From Bacteroidota bacterium (GTDB taxonomy: Bacteria; Bacteroidota; Bacteroidia; Cytophagales; Cyclobacteriaceae), in NCBI GenBank assembly GCA_023412765.1, contig JAEZBX010000022.1:1-11977 (forward strand): DNA of 11,977 bases, written 5' to 3'. A model generated the notes under the pieces. That model searched no databases. It was not told the origin of the DNA and worked only from the letters and a program-made list of their open reading frames with translations. Shown piece by piece: positions 11,955-11,977 of this stretch. The position numbers and the translations under genes are program-made. Each line of letters starts with the position of its first letter. Position 1 is the first letter of the stretch.

Positions 11955-11977
11955 CCTTATACCCTATACCCTATACC
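11955..11977 (-). repeat. TATACCC-type 23-base repeat at the window edge
   Basis: CCTTATACCC followed by TATACCC and TATACC; the perfect reverse complement of 8862-8884. The repeat may continue beyond the window. Confidence 0.75.

Larger units (their letters stand above)
11601..11977. other. Gene-free spacer with hairpins and repeats
   Basis: This 377-base end of the window has no credible gene. It holds a heptamer array (11624-11644), a GC-rich hairpin (11756-11771), a long imperfect inverted repeat (11772-11849), a 9-base dyad (11893-11924) and a TATACCC repeat that reaches the window edge. The downstream gene lies outside. Confidence 0.7.

Noticed and set aside
110..11977. Could the short arrays be CRISPR repeats?
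   Set aside because: Units are 7 or 8 bases with no spacers between them, and there are no cas genes.
8862..11977. Composite transposon bounded by the inverted 23-mers
   Set aside because: No transposase, no target-site duplication visible, and the repeat is a low-complexity heptamer also found at 1973; kept only as a rearrangement question.

Overview
The window looks like chromosomal DNA from a Bacteroidota bacterium, probably a Cytophagales-type soil or aquatic lineage. The reasons are A-rich gene leaders without clear Shine-Dalgarno sequences, very large FtsX/MacB-type permeases carrying an N-terminal 'permease prefix' segment, a secreted protein of a family usually mislabelled 'asparagine synthetase B' in Bacteroidota, and intergenic spacers filled with short degenerate repeat arrays. 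The lineage is inferred from these features; there is no marker gene in the window.

Layout. (1) 2-106: the last 34 codons of an AraC-family regulator. (2) 107-512: a spacer with heptamer repeats and two tandem stem-loop repeat units. (3) 513-1763, minus strand: a secreted protein with a class I glutamine amidotransferase-like appearance. (4) 1764-2045: a divergent spacer with two blocks of heptamer repeats in a 43-bp tandem duplication and a TATACCC-type repeat. (5) 2046-2960: an exported (Tat-like signal) xylose-isomerase-like TIM-barrel sugar isomerase/epimerase. (6) 2961-3176: two octamer arrays facing each other. (7) 3177-8801: a PadR-type repressor, then two consecutive large permeases of about 870-880 residues; the first overlaps padR through a TTG start codon (TTGA overlap) and the second follows after 37 bases. 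No ABC ATPase is encoded here. (8) 8802-9273: a repeat-rich spacer. (9) 9274-11600: an apparent three-gene operon of a Tat-signal DsrE-like protein with a CxC motif, a possible outer-membrane beta-barrel protein of unknown function, and a TauE/SafE-type anion exporter; this looks like a small sulfur-handling module. (10) 11601-11977: a spacer with heptamers, a GC-rich hairpin, a long imperfect inverted repeat, a 9-bp dyad and a TATACCC repeat.

Most unusual observations. The two permease genes are clearly divergent, yet share a 50-base block near their 5' ends with a single mismatch, while an equally conserved protein motif near their 3' ends has drifted freely at synonymous positions. That pattern suggests gene conversion, a recently spread 5' module, or selection on the nucleotide sequence. 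Three separate families of 7- or 8-base tandem repeats occupy almost every spacer. The long hairpin at 11772-11849 is an unexplained palindromic element. I do not see a CRISPR array, RNA gene, transposase, toxin-antitoxin pair or a recognised defence system, and I cannot claim a fully new system; the orphan-permease/PadR unit and the sulfur module are the best candidates for functional follow-up.
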